DNA of 64,000 nucleotides from Paucimonas lemoignei (GCF_004342585.1 NZ_SLZQ01000009.1:1-64000), one strand, 5' to 3'. Positions 49,814 through 59,150 are shown, counted from the first letter of the stretch. Numbers and translations: made by a program. The notes: generated by a model from the letters alone, not told the origin.

Positions 49814-50197
49814 ATGCAAGTTCATATGGTTTCCCCAGAGTTTTCAATCACGCCGTCATTACGCGAATATCTCGAGCAGCGACTGCAAACGGCGTTTGGG
49901 CCGGTACGTGGACGTATTGGCGATATCGTGGTTCGCCTGCGCGACCTGAACGGCCCGCGCGGAGGACGGGATATGCAATGCCAGGTATCGGTGAAGATGC
50001 CGGGAAAACCCGAAGTCGTGATCAGGGAAGTGCAGGAAAATATGTATAACGCCATCGACCGCGCGGTCAAGCGCGCTGCCTATCGCGTAGGGCGCATCGT
50101 ATCCCGTGGCCACCAGGCGATAAGACAGGCCGCACGTCCTGCTGCGACACTGACGGCCCGTGCGGAGGCGGACGTGTCTGCAAACACTCCAGGCTAA
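49814..50197 (+). CDS. hpf: ribosome hibernation promoting factor/RaiA-like
   Basis: Binds the small subunit and stalls idle ribosomes. The 127-residue protein shows ITPSLREYLEQRLQTAFGPVRGRIGDIVVRLRDLNGPRGG and YNAIDRAVKRAAYRVGR, the S30AE beta-alpha-beta fold, with a basic helix at the end. A strong AAGGAGG lies 5 bases before ATG 49814. The C-terminal ribosome-dimerising domain of long HPF is absent, so it is the short type. Not next to rpoN, where hpf usually sits in proteobacteria. Confidence 0.82.
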   Translation: MQVHMVSPEFSITPSLREYLEQRLQTAFGPVRGRIGDIVVRLRDLNGPRGGRDMQCQVSVKMPGKPEVVIREVQENMYNAIDRAVKRAAYRVGRIVSRGHQAIRQAARPAATLTARAEADVSANTPG

Positions 50198-50237
50198 TCA
50201 CGCGTAATCCTGTCGAAAGGGAGTATCGGAATCATCA

Positions 50238-50262
50238 GCCATTACTATTCAATAGTAATGGC
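50238..50262. repeat. 25-bp near-perfect palindrome
   Basis: GCCATTACTATT, one central C, then AATAGTAATGGC. Both 12-bp arms match exactly. It lies between hpf (ends 50197) and the convergent DUF1232 gene (ends 50310) without a T-run on either side. Confidence 0.75.
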
Positions 50263-50309
50263 ATGCGCCCGAATATTCCCTTCTTCAAATACTTACCTTA
50301 GCGCTCTTA

Positions 50310-50696
50310 TCAACGCGAGAGGTTCTTGTACAGCCATATTGCGCAAGTTGTCGCCAGCACCACCCAGATCACAATGATGACCGCCGCGGCAGACCGACTT
50401 TGCAGTTTACCGCTGCGCATGGCTTCCGCTGCTTGCTTGCGGCAATCTGCGAGGACAGTTTCCGGAATCAGCCTGATGGCGAGCGCAATGCCGATGGGGA
50501 CAAGCACGAGGTCATCGAGGTAACCCAGCACAGGGATAAAGTCAGGAATCAGATCGATCGGACTCAGGGCATAAGCCACAACTGCCGCGACCAGCAGCTT
50601 GGCATGCCATGGCGTGGAAGGATGGCGCGCAGCCAGGTAGAGAACGTAGGTGTCGGCCTTCAGTTGTCGAGCACGGGCCTTCAGTTGCTCAAGCAT
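50310..50696 (-). CDS. DUF1232 (YkvA-like) membrane protein
   Basis: 128 residues. The DUF1232 signature [27 protein letters not shown] is complete, and a C-terminal transmembrane helix ([20 protein letters not shown]) is present. The molecular function of the family is not known. It lies 66 bp after the decarboxylase gene on the same strand. Confidence 0.85.
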   Translation of the reverse strand: MLEQLKARARQLKADTYVLYLAARHPSTPWHAKLLVAAVVAYALSPIDLIPDFIPVLGYLDDLVLVPIGIALAIRLIPETVLADCRKQAAEAMRSGKLQSRSAAAVIIVIWVVLATTCAIWLYKNLSR

Positions 50697-50762
50697 CGCT
50701 CTCTCCGATAATCGGCGCCGCGCATGGCTGGCGGGCGGCGCCTACTTATCTACTCGGCGGGC

Positions 50763-53018
50763 TCAGTCCTGTTTCACGCAATCGACGAAATAGCCGCGGC
50801 GTCCGTTTACTTCGCGGGTGACCAAGCCATGGACGTCGGTTTCAAACCCGGGAAATTTTTCGTTGAAGTCACGTGCAAAGCGCAAGTAATCGACGATCGT
50901 CTTGTTGAAGCGCTCGCCCGGGATCAGCAACGGAATGCCCGGCGGATAAGGCGTCAACAGAATTGCCGTGACCCGACCTTCCAGTTCGTCGATAGGCACG
51001 CGTTCGATATCGCGGTGAGCCATCTTGGCGAAGGCATCCGACGGCTTCATCGCCGGCTGCATGTCCGACAGGTACATTTCCGTGGTCAGGCGTGCGACAT
51101 CATACGCCTTGTACATGTCGTGGATCTGGTGGCACAGGTCGCGCAAGCCGATGCGCTCGTAGCGCGGGTTGACTGCAGCGAATTCGGGCAGGATGCGCCA
51201 GATCGGCTGGTTCTTGTCGTAGTCGTCCTTGAACTGCTGCAGCGCCGTTACCAGCGTGTTCCAGCGGCCCTTGGTGATGCCGATGGTGAACATGATGAAG
51301 AACGAATACAAGCCGGCTTTTTCGACGATAACGCCATGCTCGGCCAGATACTTGGTGACGATCGAGGCCGGGATGCCGGTGTCGCCGAATGAGCCGTCCA
51401 GCGACAGGCCGGGAGTGACGACCGTAGCCTTGATCGGATCCAGCATGTTGAAGCCCGGCGCCAGCTTGCCGAAGCCATGCCAGTTGTCCTCGGCGCGGAT
51501 GATCCAGTCTTCCTGCGTACCGATGCCATTCTCGGCAAAGGTATCCGGACCCCAGACCTTGAACCACCAGTCCTGGCCCCATTCCTCGTCGACCTTCTTC
51601 ATCGCGCGGCGGAATTCCAGCGCTTCCTGGATGCTTTCCTCGACCAGCGCGGTGCCTCCCGGCGGCTCCATCATTGCCGCGGCAACGTCGCACGAGGCGA
51701 TGATCGCGTACTGCGGCGAAGTCGAGGTGTGCATCAGGTAGGCTTCGTTGAAGGTGTCCTGGTCGAGCTTGACGGTCTCGGATTCGCGCACCAGGATTTG
51801 CGATGCCTGTGACAAGCCGGCCAGCAGCTTGTGGGTGGACTGCGTCGAGAAGATCAATGATTCCTTGGCGCGCGGACGGTCCTTGCCGATGGCGTGCATG
51901 TTCCGGTAGAAGTCATGGAAGGTCGCATGCGGCAGCCACGCTTCGTCGAAGTGCAGCGTGTCGATCTGGCCGTCCAGCATCTGCTTCAGGGTTTCGACGT
52001 TGTACAGCACGCCGTCGTAAGTCGATTGCGTGATGGTGAGGATGCGCGGCTTCTTGTTGGCGGCTTCACGGGCAAACGGATTGGCTTCGATCTTTTTCTG
52101 GATGCTTTCGGGCGTGAATTCTTCCAGCGGGATCGGGCCGATGATGCCGAGGTGGTTACGGGTCGGCATCAGGAACACGGGGATCGCCCCAGTCATGATG
52201 ATCGAGTGCAGGATCGACTTGTGGCAGTTACGGTCGACGACGACGATGTCGCCCGGCGCCACGGTCGAGTGCCACACCATCTTGTTCGAAGTCGAGGTGC
52301 CGTTGGTGACGAAATAGCAATGGTCGGCATTGAAGATGCGCGCGGCATTGCGTTCGGAAGCGGCAACCGGACCGGTGTGGTCGAGCAGTTGGCCGAGTTC
52401 TTCAACAGCATTGCAAACGTCGGCGCGCAGCATGTTCTCGCCGAAGAACTGGTGGAACATCTGGCCGATCGGCGACTTCAGGAAGGCCACGCCGCCGGAG
52501 TGGCCGGGGCAGTGCCACGAATACGATCCATCCTGAGCATAGTGGACCAGCGCGCGGAAGAAGGGCGGCGGCAGGCTGTCGAGATAAGACTTGGCTTCGC
52601 GGATGATATGGCGCGCGACGAATTCCGGCGTGTCCTCGAACATGTGGATGAAGCCGTGCAATTCGCGCAGGATATCGTTGGGGATATGGCGCGAGGTGCG
52701 GGTTTCGCCGTACAGGTAGATCGGGATGTCGGCGTTCTTGTGGCGGATTTCTTCGACAAAGGCGCGCAGCGATTTCAGCGCCGATTCGACTTCCATGTCG
52801 GAGCCGCCGCCGAATTCCTCGTCGTCGATCGACAGGATGAAGGCCGAGGCGCGCGACTGTTGCTGGGCGAACTGCGACAGGTCGCCATAGCTGGTGACGC
52901 CCACGACTTCCATGCCTTCCTGTTCCATCGCATTGGCCAGGGCGCGAATGCCGAGGCCGGATGTGTTTTCAGAGCGGAAATCTTCGTCAATGATGACAAT
53001 TGGGAAACGGAATTTCAT
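50763..53018 (-). CDS. Orn/Lys/Arg decarboxylase (inducible, class with N-terminal wing domain)
   Basis: PLP-dependent basic amino-acid decarboxylase used in acid resistance or polyamine supply. The N-terminal flavodoxin-like wing (1-130) begins MKFRFPIVIIDEDFRSENTSGLG; the PLP Lys is in STQSTHKLLAGLSQ, with HFDEAWLPHATFHDFY and DRNCHKSILHSI. 751 residues, the size of AdiA/LdcI. Arginine, lysine or ornithine specificity cannot be assigned safely. GGAGGCC precedes the ATG. No cognate antiporter is adjacent. Confidence 0.88.
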   Translation of the reverse strand: MKFRFPIVIIDEDFRSENTSGLGIRALANAMEQEGMEVVGVTSYGDLSQFAQQQSRASAFILSIDDEEFGGGSDMEVESALKSLRAFVEEIRHKNADIPIYLYGETRTSRHIPNDILRELHGFIHMFEDTPEFVARHIIREAKSYLDSLPPPFFRALVHYAQDGSYSWHCPGHSGGVAFLKSPIGQMFHQFFGENMLRADVCNAVEELGQLLDHTGPVAASERNAARIFNADHCYFVTNGTSTSNKMVWHSTVAPGDIVVVDRNCHKSILHSIIMTGAIPVFLMPTRNHLGIIGPIPLEEFTPESIQKKIEANPFAREAANKKPRILTITQSTYDGVLYNVETLKQMLDGQIDTLHFDEAWLPHATFHDFYRNMHAIGKDRPRAKESLIFSTQSTHKLLAGLSQASQILVRESETVKLDQDTFNEAYLMHTSTSPQYAIIASCDVAAAMMEPPGGTALVEESIQEALEFRRAMKKVDEEWGQDWWFKVWGPDTFAENGIGTQEDWIIRAEDNWHGFGKLAPGFNMLDPIKATVVTPGLSLDGSFGDTGIPASIVTKYLAEHGVIVEKAGLYSFFIMFTIGITKGRWNTLVTALQQFKDDYDKNQPIWRILPEFAAVNPRYERIGLRDLCHQIHDMYKAYDVARLTTEMYLSDMQPAMKPSDAFAKMAHRDIERVPIDELEGRVTAILLTPYPPGIPLLIPGERFNKTIVDYLRFARDFNEKFPGFETDVHGLVTREVNGRRGYFVDCVKQD

Positions 53019-53142
53019 CGAGGCCTCCAGCTGCCTGCATGCTCGCAGTGAAAAAGACGGGTCGACTATTTTTCAGCAAAAATCGGACCCGCCAATTTTT
53101 AAAAAAACGGATTGTCGCAGATATGGAGCGGCAGTGGGGAAA

Positions 53143-53628
53143 TTAAATGCGCTCGTAAGTCACAAAGGCGAAATTGCAGTCGTTGGCCTCGGAATGATGG
53201 GTTTCCCGTGCAGTCTCGCGCCATTGGCTAAGATCGATCGGCGGCAGAAAAGTGTCGCATGCAAAAGTTTTGTCGATCTCGGTGACCAGCAGGCGCTGCA
53301 CCTGGGGAAGCGCGTCTGCGAAGATTTGCGCGCCGCCGATCACGAATGCCTCGCCGTCGCCAGCCAGCCTGGCCGCTTCCGCCAGCGAACCGACCGCCTC
53401 GACGCCTTCGTGCTGCCATGCCGGATTGCGCGTGATGACGATATTGCGCCGGTTGGGCAAAGGTTTGCCGATCGAATCGAAAGTCTTGCGCCCCATGATG
53501 ATGGGGTGCCCTGTAGTGGTTCGCTTGAAGAATGCCAGGTCTTCCGGAAGGTGCCAGGGCAGGGTATTGTTCACGCCGATGCCGCGCTGGGCATCGATGG
53601 CAACGATAATGGTTAAGCGTAAGGACAT
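53143..53628 (-). CDS. folA: dihydrofolate reductase
   Basis: Reduces dihydrofolate with NADPH. LTIIVAIDAQRGIGVNNTLPWHLPEDLAFFKRTTTG contains the active-site Asp/Trp region, MGRKTFDSIGKPLPNRRNIVI the cofactor loop, and FVIGGAQIF the second glycine pair. Start at ATG 53628 (161 residues) fits the family; an ATG 33 bases earlier adds an unconserved tail. Confidence 0.94.
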   Translation of the reverse strand: MSLRLTIIVAIDAQRGIGVNNTLPWHLPEDLAFFKRTTTGHPIIMGRKTFDSIGKPLPNRRNIVITRNPAWQHEGVEAVGSLAEAARLAGDGEAFVIGGAQIFADALPQVQRLLVTEIDKTFACDTFLPPIDLSQWRETARETHHSEANDCNFAFVTYERI

Positions 53629-53715
53629 GAAAAGGGCTGGCTCTGGATGAATGAATGCCAATCTTATGTCATTTTGGATGAAGGTGCGGGCTGAACTTGC
53701 ATCAGGGCGGCCGGC

Positions 53716-55377
53716 TCAGTCTTCCGCCACATAGGCGCCGGGCGCTGCGCACAATACGGGATGATTCGCCGATCCCACAGCCGGCGGCGTCTGCATCGCG
53801 CCGTTGCGCTCATGGAGCCAGGCACACCAGTCATCCCACCAGGATCCGGCTTGCTTGGCCTGGCTGCTGAGCCACACCGTGCTGTCGGTGGCGCCGCTGG
53901 CATCGCCGGCCCAGTATTCGCGCTTGGAGGTGGGGCTAGGCGGATTGATGATGCCGAGGATATGTCCCGATGTCGACAGTACGTAACGCACCGGTCCCTT
54001 GACCAGGGCAGCGGTCTTGAAGGTGCTTACCCAGGGCGTAATATGGTCTTCCGTGGTGCCGACTTCGTAAAGCGGCTGGGCGATGCGGCCAAGGTCGATC
54101 TTCTGGCCGCCGATTACGAGCGCGTCCTTTTTCACCAGATTGTTTTCCACATAGAGCTGGCGCAGGCAGAAGGCATGCATGGCGCGCGGCAGCCGCGTGC
54201 TGTCGGTATTCCAGAACAGCACGTCCAGCGAAGGCGGCGTTTCGCCATACAAGTATTTATGGATCACGTAGTGCCAGATGAGGCTGTTCGGCCTCAGCAT
54301 GCGGAACGCGGAAGACAGCTGGTTCTTGTCGAGATAGCCTTGCTTGGCCATCAGTTCTTCGATCGTTGCCAGGCTGTTTTCGTTGATGAATGCCTCGATT
54401 TCGCCTGGACGCGAAAAGTCCGCCAGCGAGGCAAGCAAGGTCCAATGCGCCACCGGCACGTCGCTTGGCTTATATTTGCGGTTCAATAAGGCCATCAGCG
54501 CCGTCAGGGCAGTGCCGCCGATGCAGTAGCCGACTGCATGCACCTTGTCCGCGCCGGTGATTTCCCGCGCTACCTCGATGGCTTGCAGGATGCCCTTCAG
54601 CAGGTACTTTTCAAACGTGTTGTCCGCCATGTCCGCGCGCGGATTTTTCCAGCTGATCATGAAGACCGTGAAGCCTTCATTGACCAGGTGGCGCACCATG
54701 CTCTTTTTCTCGTTCAAGTCCATGATATAGAACTTGTTGATCCATGGCGGCGTGATCACGATCGGCATGGCACGCACCTTTTTGCCGACGGGGTGATACT
54801 GGATCACTTCGATCAATTCATTGCGGAAGACTACCGAACCCGGTGTGTTGGCGAGATTTTTCCCGACCGTGAAACCGGTGTCCTTGCCCAGCATTTGCAC
54901 ATCGCCGGCTTTCAGGTCTGCGAGGAAGTTCTCGAAACCTTTCATCAGGCTGGCGCCATGCGATTCCAGCGCCTTGTGCAGGGCAACCGGGTTGGTAAGA
55001 AAGAAGTTGCTCGGCGCGAGCGCGTTGAACCATTGCCTGGTCCAGAAAGCGGCAGCATGGCGGTCCTTGCTTTCCACGCCGGGAGTGTCGTACACGATGC
55101 GTTCGAGCCAGCGGGTGTAAGCCAGGTAATGCTGAACCATCAGCGAATAACCAAGCGTTGCTTGCCATTCCGGATCCGCAAAACGTTCGTCGGCCGGTGC
55201 AGCTTTTTCCGCCTTCTCGCTTTTGCCTCCAGCCAGGGCGGTCAACGCATTCAGGTTCAGCATCCACAGGCTCGCCGCCAGTTCGCGCTGGGCTTCCAGC
55301 TGTTCCTGCGGATGCTGCAACCAGGCCTGTTGAATCCTGAAGAAGGTATTGCCAATGCCAAAAGGGTCCAGTTGCAT
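53716..55377 (-). CDS. phaC: class I poly(3-hydroxyalkanoate) synthase
   Basis: Polymerises hydroxyacyl-CoA into storage granules. The lipase-like box is GYCIGG with nucleophile Cys285; Asp444 (TTEDHITPW) and His472 (SGHILGIINPP) complete the triad with the spacing of the Cupriavidus enzyme. PPWINKFYIMDLNEKKSMVRHLV is typical. 553 residues. Thiolase and reductase genes (phaAB) are not next to it. A phasin gene lies 586 bp away, divergently oriented. Confidence 0.93.
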   Translation of the reverse strand: MQLDPFGIGNTFFRIQQAWLQHPQEQLEAQRELAASLWMLNLNALTALAGGKSEKAEKAAPADERFADPEWQATLGYSLMVQHYLAYTRWLERIVYDTPGVESKDRHAAAFWTRQWFNALAPSNFFLTNPVALHKALESHGASLMKGFENFLADLKAGDVQMLGKDTGFTVGKNLANTPGSVVFRNELIEVIQYHPVGKKVRAMPIVITPPWINKFYIMDLNEKKSMVRHLVNEGFTVFMISWKNPRADMADNTFEKYLLKGILQAIEVAREITGADKVHAVGYCIGGTALTALMALLNRKYKPSDVPVAHWTLLASLADFSRPGEIEAFINENSLATIEELMAKQGYLDKNQLSSAFRMLRPNSLIWHYVIHKYLYGETPPSLDVLFWNTDSTRLPRAMHAFCLRQLYVENNLVKKDALVIGGQKIDLGRIAQPLYEVGTTEDHITPWVSTFKTAALVKGPVRYVLSTSGHILGIINPPSPTSKREYWAGDASGATDSTVWLSSQAKQAGSWWDDWCAWLHERNGAMQTPPAVGSANHPVLCAAPGAYVAED

Positions 55378-55962
55378 AGTCTCTCTCTTATATTGTTATT
55401 TTGTAGTGACTGCTGAATTTTTTGCCATGCTAAAGGCAGATTTTTCTGACATGCCTCCGCCAAAGCTTACATGGCAGGTACGGCTTCTTTCTGCCTATTA
55501 AAAAAATACTACTCCGAAATATTCAACTTGTTAAGAAATTTCCTACAGTAATTTAAGCGGTTTGTGGACGTGCACACACATCGATGAGAAAAGGGATAGA
55601 GCGCTCATACTTTCGTATGTGTATTGGTATGTTGCGGAGCAAGAAAAGGAAGGGAAATATGAGAATGGATAGTTGAAAAATATGGCTGCCATAAAGCGGC
55701 CGCCTGTAGCCAATGTAATGCCTGGTACTGAAGGAGTGAGAAGCGGGAGAAACTTGAATTCTTTAGTCGGTGAACATGTCAGCATTTGAGAGGTTTTGCG
55801 TCTTCTCAAAAATGCTCTTAACTTCGCTGCCAGAATGATAGCCTCCATTTGATCCCAGTGGGGCCGGCTGGCGAGCAGACTGGCTTGCCCTGCCTTTAAC
55901 TTCCGCAATGCAATTGATTCAGGAGCATAAGCGCCTGTATCCCTTTGCCAAGGAGAGAAATC
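55378..55962. other. 585-bp divergent regulatory region between phaC and phasin gene
   Basis: No coding frame of ordinary character. It must hold the phaC and phasin promoters. A stem-loop is possible at 55781-55816: AGCATTT-GAGA pairs with TCTC-AA-AAATGCT (two bulged bases). The central part (about 55500-55700) is AT-rich with runs such as AAAAAAATACTACTCC. No PhaR site could be assigned. Confidence 0.4.
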
Positions 55963-56616
55963 ATGCAGGGAATGAATATGCCGAAGCTCTATAGCCCTAT
56001 GGCGACTTTTTGCCAGACGCAGTTGGAGGCCTCTCGCCAATTTGCAGATGCCTTGTTTTCCAGCGCCGAGAAACTCGATCAGGTATTGCTCGCAGCATCG
56101 CATCGAGCATGCATCGAGCAGCTCCGGTTTGCCCAATCGCTGGCAAGCGTACGTGATCCGCAGGGCGCCGCAGATGTCCAGGCAAAGTTTTTTTCGCAGC
56201 GCCCGGATCGTGCGATGAATTACCAACGCGAACTGGTCAGGGTGTTTACTGAAGTGCAGGCCGAACTGGGCAATTCGATGCGCACATACATGGAGCAAAT
56301 TGGAAGCATTGGCAATGGAGCGGCCTCGGAGTTTGCCTCCGAGGCGGAAAGGGATGCGCCTACTGCAGCGGATATCTATAGCCCAATGACTGGCATTTTC
56401 TCGGTATGGCAATCAGCTTTTCGCGAGGCCGCAAGTGCCGCCAACAGAAACATGGAAGTGGCACGCTCCACGTTCGAGAATGTCGTGAATACGGTTCAGG
56501 ACAATGCCGGGGAGGTCGTCGACACTGTCGATGAGACTGCGGAAGCCATGACAGCCGGGCGTGAGAAGAAATCAGGAAATCAAGGAAACCACGGCAGCAA
56601 ACGCAATCATAAATAA
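55963..56616 (+). CDS. phasin family protein
   Basis: Granule-associated protein expected to coat PHA inclusions. 217 residues, nearly all helical and amphipathic, with few aromatic residues and a Gln/Lys/Asn-rich tail. QTQLEASRQFADALFSSAEKLDQVLL is phasin-like, as is QPDRAMNYQRELVRVFTEVQAE in outline (here RPDRAMNYQRELVR). AAGGAGAG lies 5 bases before ATG 55963; an in-frame ATG upstream lacks such a site. It is divergent from phaC. Confidence 0.8.
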   Translation: MQGMNMPKLYSPMATFCQTQLEASRQFADALFSSAEKLDQVLLAASHRACIEQLRFAQSLASVRDPQGAADVQAKFFSQRPDRAMNYQRELVRVFTEVQAELGNSMRTYMEQIGSIGNGAASEFASEAERDAPTAADIYSPMTGIFSVWQSAFREAASAANRNMEVARSTFENVVNTVQDNAGEVVDTVDETAEAMTAGREKKSGNQGNHGSKRNHK

Positions 56617-56684
56617 GCTGGCTAGGCTGCTGCCATAGTAGTCGCCAGGTCCGCCGTCATCGGCGCGACCTGGATCGGCATGTA

Positions 56685-57542
56685 TTAAGCCGATGCGATG
56701 TGCGAGGGATTGGCGGCAGCGGCTTTCTGTTTTCTGGCTGCCAACTGCTTGGCGCGCGAGCTGGATGGAGGCAAGCGGCGCAAGGTTTTCAATGCTTCGA
56801 TATCTTTAATGCCGATCGAACGCTGGTCGACACTGATCAAACCAATCTCATTGAAGGCGGAGAGCGTACGGCTGACTGTTTCCAGAGTCAAGCCGAGATA
56901 ACTGCCGATTTCGTGACGAGTCATGCGCAGATTGAACAGCTTGCTGGAGTAACCCATTTCCGCGTAGCGTTCAGACAGTGAGACCAGGAAACGGGCAACG
57001 CGTGCTTCCGCAGAGAGCGCGCCCAGCATGCTGACCATGCTTTGCTCGCGTACCAGTTCGCGGCTCATCACGCTATACATGGCATGTTCAAATTCGGCAT
57101 GGGTGCGGCCGAGCGCGGTCAGCTTTTTGAACGGGAGCAAAATCAAGTCGCAATTGGACAAGGCGACTGCTTCTGATGCATGGCGCTTGGTATGGATACC
57201 ATCCACGCCAAACAGGTCACCCTTCATCGGAAAGCTCAATACCTGTTCATTGCCGAATTCATCGATCAGCACCGTTTTCAGGAAACCCGAATGCACCACG
57301 TACAAGGTGTCGAACGGCTGGCCGATGGTATGGATGCGCTGCCCGGTTTTGAATTGCACGTGCTGGAACAGCAGTTCCTCATCGCTCAGCAAGGTCGTGG
57401 TAGGGATGCGCAGCAGTTCGCATAACTCCTTCAGGTTCGACCATAGTTTTCCCTGGCGTTGCCATCCCGTTTCATTGGGCGAGGCAGGTAAGACGGTAGA
57501 CGATGCTTCGCTCCGGGCATCGGATGAGGGCATGGATAACAT
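56685..57542 (-). CDS. CRP/FNR-family regulator, FNR-like recognition helix without N-terminal cysteine cluster
   Basis: 285 residues. The cNMP-like beta-roll domain (about 60-175) includes GQRIHTIGQPFDTLYVVHSGFLKT and FPMKGDLFGVDGI; the winged helix holds MTRHEIGSYLGLTLETVSRTLSAFNEIGLI. The E-T-V-S-R helix is the FNR type that reads TTGAT half sites. FNR's N-terminal Cys triad is not there: only one Cys (KELCELL) precedes the roll and one lies in NCDLILLPF, so an oxygen-sensing 4Fe-4S cluster is unlikely. Start at 57542 with GGAGATG upstream. Confidence 0.82.
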   Translation of the reverse strand: MLSMPSSDARSEASSTVLPASPNETGWQRQGKLWSNLKELCELLRIPTTTLLSDEELLFQHVQFKTGQRIHTIGQPFDTLYVVHSGFLKTVLIDEFGNEQVLSFPMKGDLFGVDGIHTKRHASEAVALSNCDLILLPFKKLTALGRTHAEFEHAMYSVMSRELVREQSMVSMLGALSAEARVARFLVSLSERYAEMGYSSKLFNLRMTRHEIGSYLGLTLETVSRTLSAFNEIGLISVDQRSIGIKDIEALKTLRRLPPSSSRAKQLAARKQKAAAANPSHIASA

Positions 57543-58016
57543 GGCATCTCCTGTTAGAAAAAATACGCTCACTTACTGTGGCAGCTTCAGCAGGCTGCCG
57601 CCAATCCGGCAGTCGCTGCGGAATTTCCTGGGCATCCATGTACTGATACGTCTGAAAAAACCATCTGCCACCGCGTTCTTTGCGCTGGATACGGCGCGCC
57701 CCCGTTTGCAGATCCCGGTGCGGCACACGGCTTCGATGTGTGTCGGCCCTGCGGATCAGCTGAACAGTAAATGAAGCGCACACCAGGAGATACTGGCAAT
57801 GCGGCGGGTCAAACTTGCTATCCGCTTGTCGGGAAAGATGTGACCCAATCCCTGTCAAATAACAAGGAAAAACCGAATCGTGCGCGCCATTACAAAGGGA
57901 AAGTATGCCGGTCGTGCTGCATCTTTGCTATCGGCGTGCGCTGAATAGGACAGTAGGAATGCGAGGGAAGATGTAGGAATTGTCCTACTTGCCATGTTGT
58001 CGCGTTGCGTATGTTG
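57543..58016. other. 474-bp intergenic region, no gene seen
   Basis: Upstream region of the FNR-like gene; its other end is the 3' end of the response-regulator gene. No FNR box TTGAT-N4-ATCAA was found. GTAGGA (57973-57978) and TCCTAC (57983-57988) form a 16-bp dyad, and GTAGGAAT occurs also at about 57953. No RNA gene recognised. Confidence 0.4.
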
Positions 58017-58661
58017 TTAAATTTTCAACGGAGTCAGCAAGCGGTGTTCAACAGCGTATTGCACCATTTCAGCCAGTGAATGCATATCCATTTTGTAGAG
58101 AATGCGGGTTTTATGCGTGCTGACAGTCTTGGCGCTCAAGTGAAGCAGATCGGCAATTTCACCGATCGTTTTGCCGCCAACCAGGAGGCTGAATACTTCA
58201 AATTCTCGGTCGGACAGCTTTTTGTGGGGGAAGTCCTCATTGGACGGCATGGCATCCATCGCCAACTGTTCGGCAACCTCGATGCTGATGTAAGGGCGGC
58301 CGGAGGCAACTTTGCGGATGGCGCTCAGCAGTTGCGTGCCGGCGCTTTCCTTAGTGAGATAACCGCGTGCACCGGCACGGATGGCGCGGATGGCATACTG
58401 ATCCTCTTCGTGCATGGTCAGGATGAGGATCGGCAGTTTGGGGGCTTCATCCTTGATTTGGCGGATGAGTTCGACGCCACTGCGTCCTGGCATGGACAAA
58501 TCCAGCATGAGCAGGTCGAAGCCGCCCTTGCGTACGTGTGCCAGCGCTTCGAAGCCGTCTACGGCTTCGCCAACAACTTCGATATCGTCAGCCCCATCCA
58601 GAATGCGCTTCAAGCCTTCGCGCATGATCGTATGATCGTCGGCAATTACTATGCGGATCAT
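58017..58661 (-). CDS. NarL/FixJ-type response regulator
   Basis: Receiver domain 1-120 with IVIADDHTIMREGLKRIL, phospho-acceptor Asp in LLMLDLSMPGRSGVEL, and Lys in ARGYLTKESAG; LuxR-type helix-turn-helix at about 148-205 (LSDREFEVFSLLVGGKTIGEIADLLHLSAKTVSTHKTRIL in outline). 214 residues. No histidine kinase is in the window, so the partner is unknown. It lies 9 bp after the universal stress gene and is likely co-transcribed with it. Confidence 0.88.
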   Translation of the reverse strand: MIRIVIADDHTIMREGLKRILDGADDIEVVGEAVDGFEALAHVRKGGFDLLMLDLSMPGRSGVELIRQIKDEAPKLPILILTMHEEDQYAIRAIRAGARGYLTKESAGTQLLSAIRKVASGRPYISIEVAEQLAMDAMPSNEDFPHKKLSDREFEVFSLLVGGKTIGEIADLLHLSAKTVSTHKTRILYKMDMHSLAEMVQYAVEHRLLTPLKI

Positions 58662-58670
58662 AGTCTAATG

Positions 58671-59150
58671 TTATTTCTTAGTGCCGGTAGGTTCTGGCTG
58701 TTTACCCATCCGGTACACTAAAACCGGTATTTGGCAACTCGACAAAACTTTCGCGGTTGTGCTACCCAGGAGCGCTTGGCCCCAGCCGCTTCTTCCGTGC
58801 GAACCGATGAATATCAGGTCGCAAGCCTCTTTTGTAGCAGTATTAACAATTTCGCGCGCCGTCGCATCAGAAAAGATTGTCTTGACCGAGGCAGTAAGGC
58901 CGGCAGCGCGTGCGGCATCCACAATCACTTGCAAATGGTGTTCGCCAACTTTAACCATTGAAGCGAGATATTCGTCTTCAGAAGGAAAGTTAGGCGGAAT
59001 AATTTCAATAAACACTGGATACTGATATTCCGGCGCAACATACAGGCCGATGACTTCCGCATCCAATTGTTTAGCAAACTCCACTCCTGCACGGGCTGCT
59101 GCATTGGAAATTTCTGAGCCGTCTGTAGGAATCAGGATTTTCTTGTACAT
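58671..59150 (-). CDS. universal stress protein (UspA family)
   Basis: 159 residues. MYKKILIPTDGSEISNAAARAGVEFAKQL is the family N-terminus; the ATP-binding loop GSHGRSGWGQALLGSTTAKVL matches G-2x-G-9x-G(S/T). Cytosolic stress protein. In many betaproteobacteria Usp genes sit near FNR-like and PHA genes as part of a low-oxygen or stationary-phase set, as here. Confidence 0.9.
   Translation of the reverse strand: MYKKILIPTDGSEISNAAARAGVEFAKQLDAEVIGLYVAPEYQYPVFIEIIPPNFPSEDEYLASMVKVGEHHLQVIVDAARAAGLTASVKTIFSDATAREIVNTATKEACDLIFIGSHGRSGWGQALLGSTTAKVLSSCQIPVLVYRMGKQPEPTGTKK

Noticed and set aside
55543-56412. Minus-strand frame of 289 codons over the phasin gene and the phaC-phasin gap
   Set aside because: It overlaps a well-supported phasin gene with a strong ribosome binding site, and its sequence shows no domain.
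57543-58016. FNR box upstream of the FNR-like gene
   Set aside because: No sequence close to TTGAT-N4-ATCAA was found; near matches in 59240-59260 and 59366-59385 fail in one half site.
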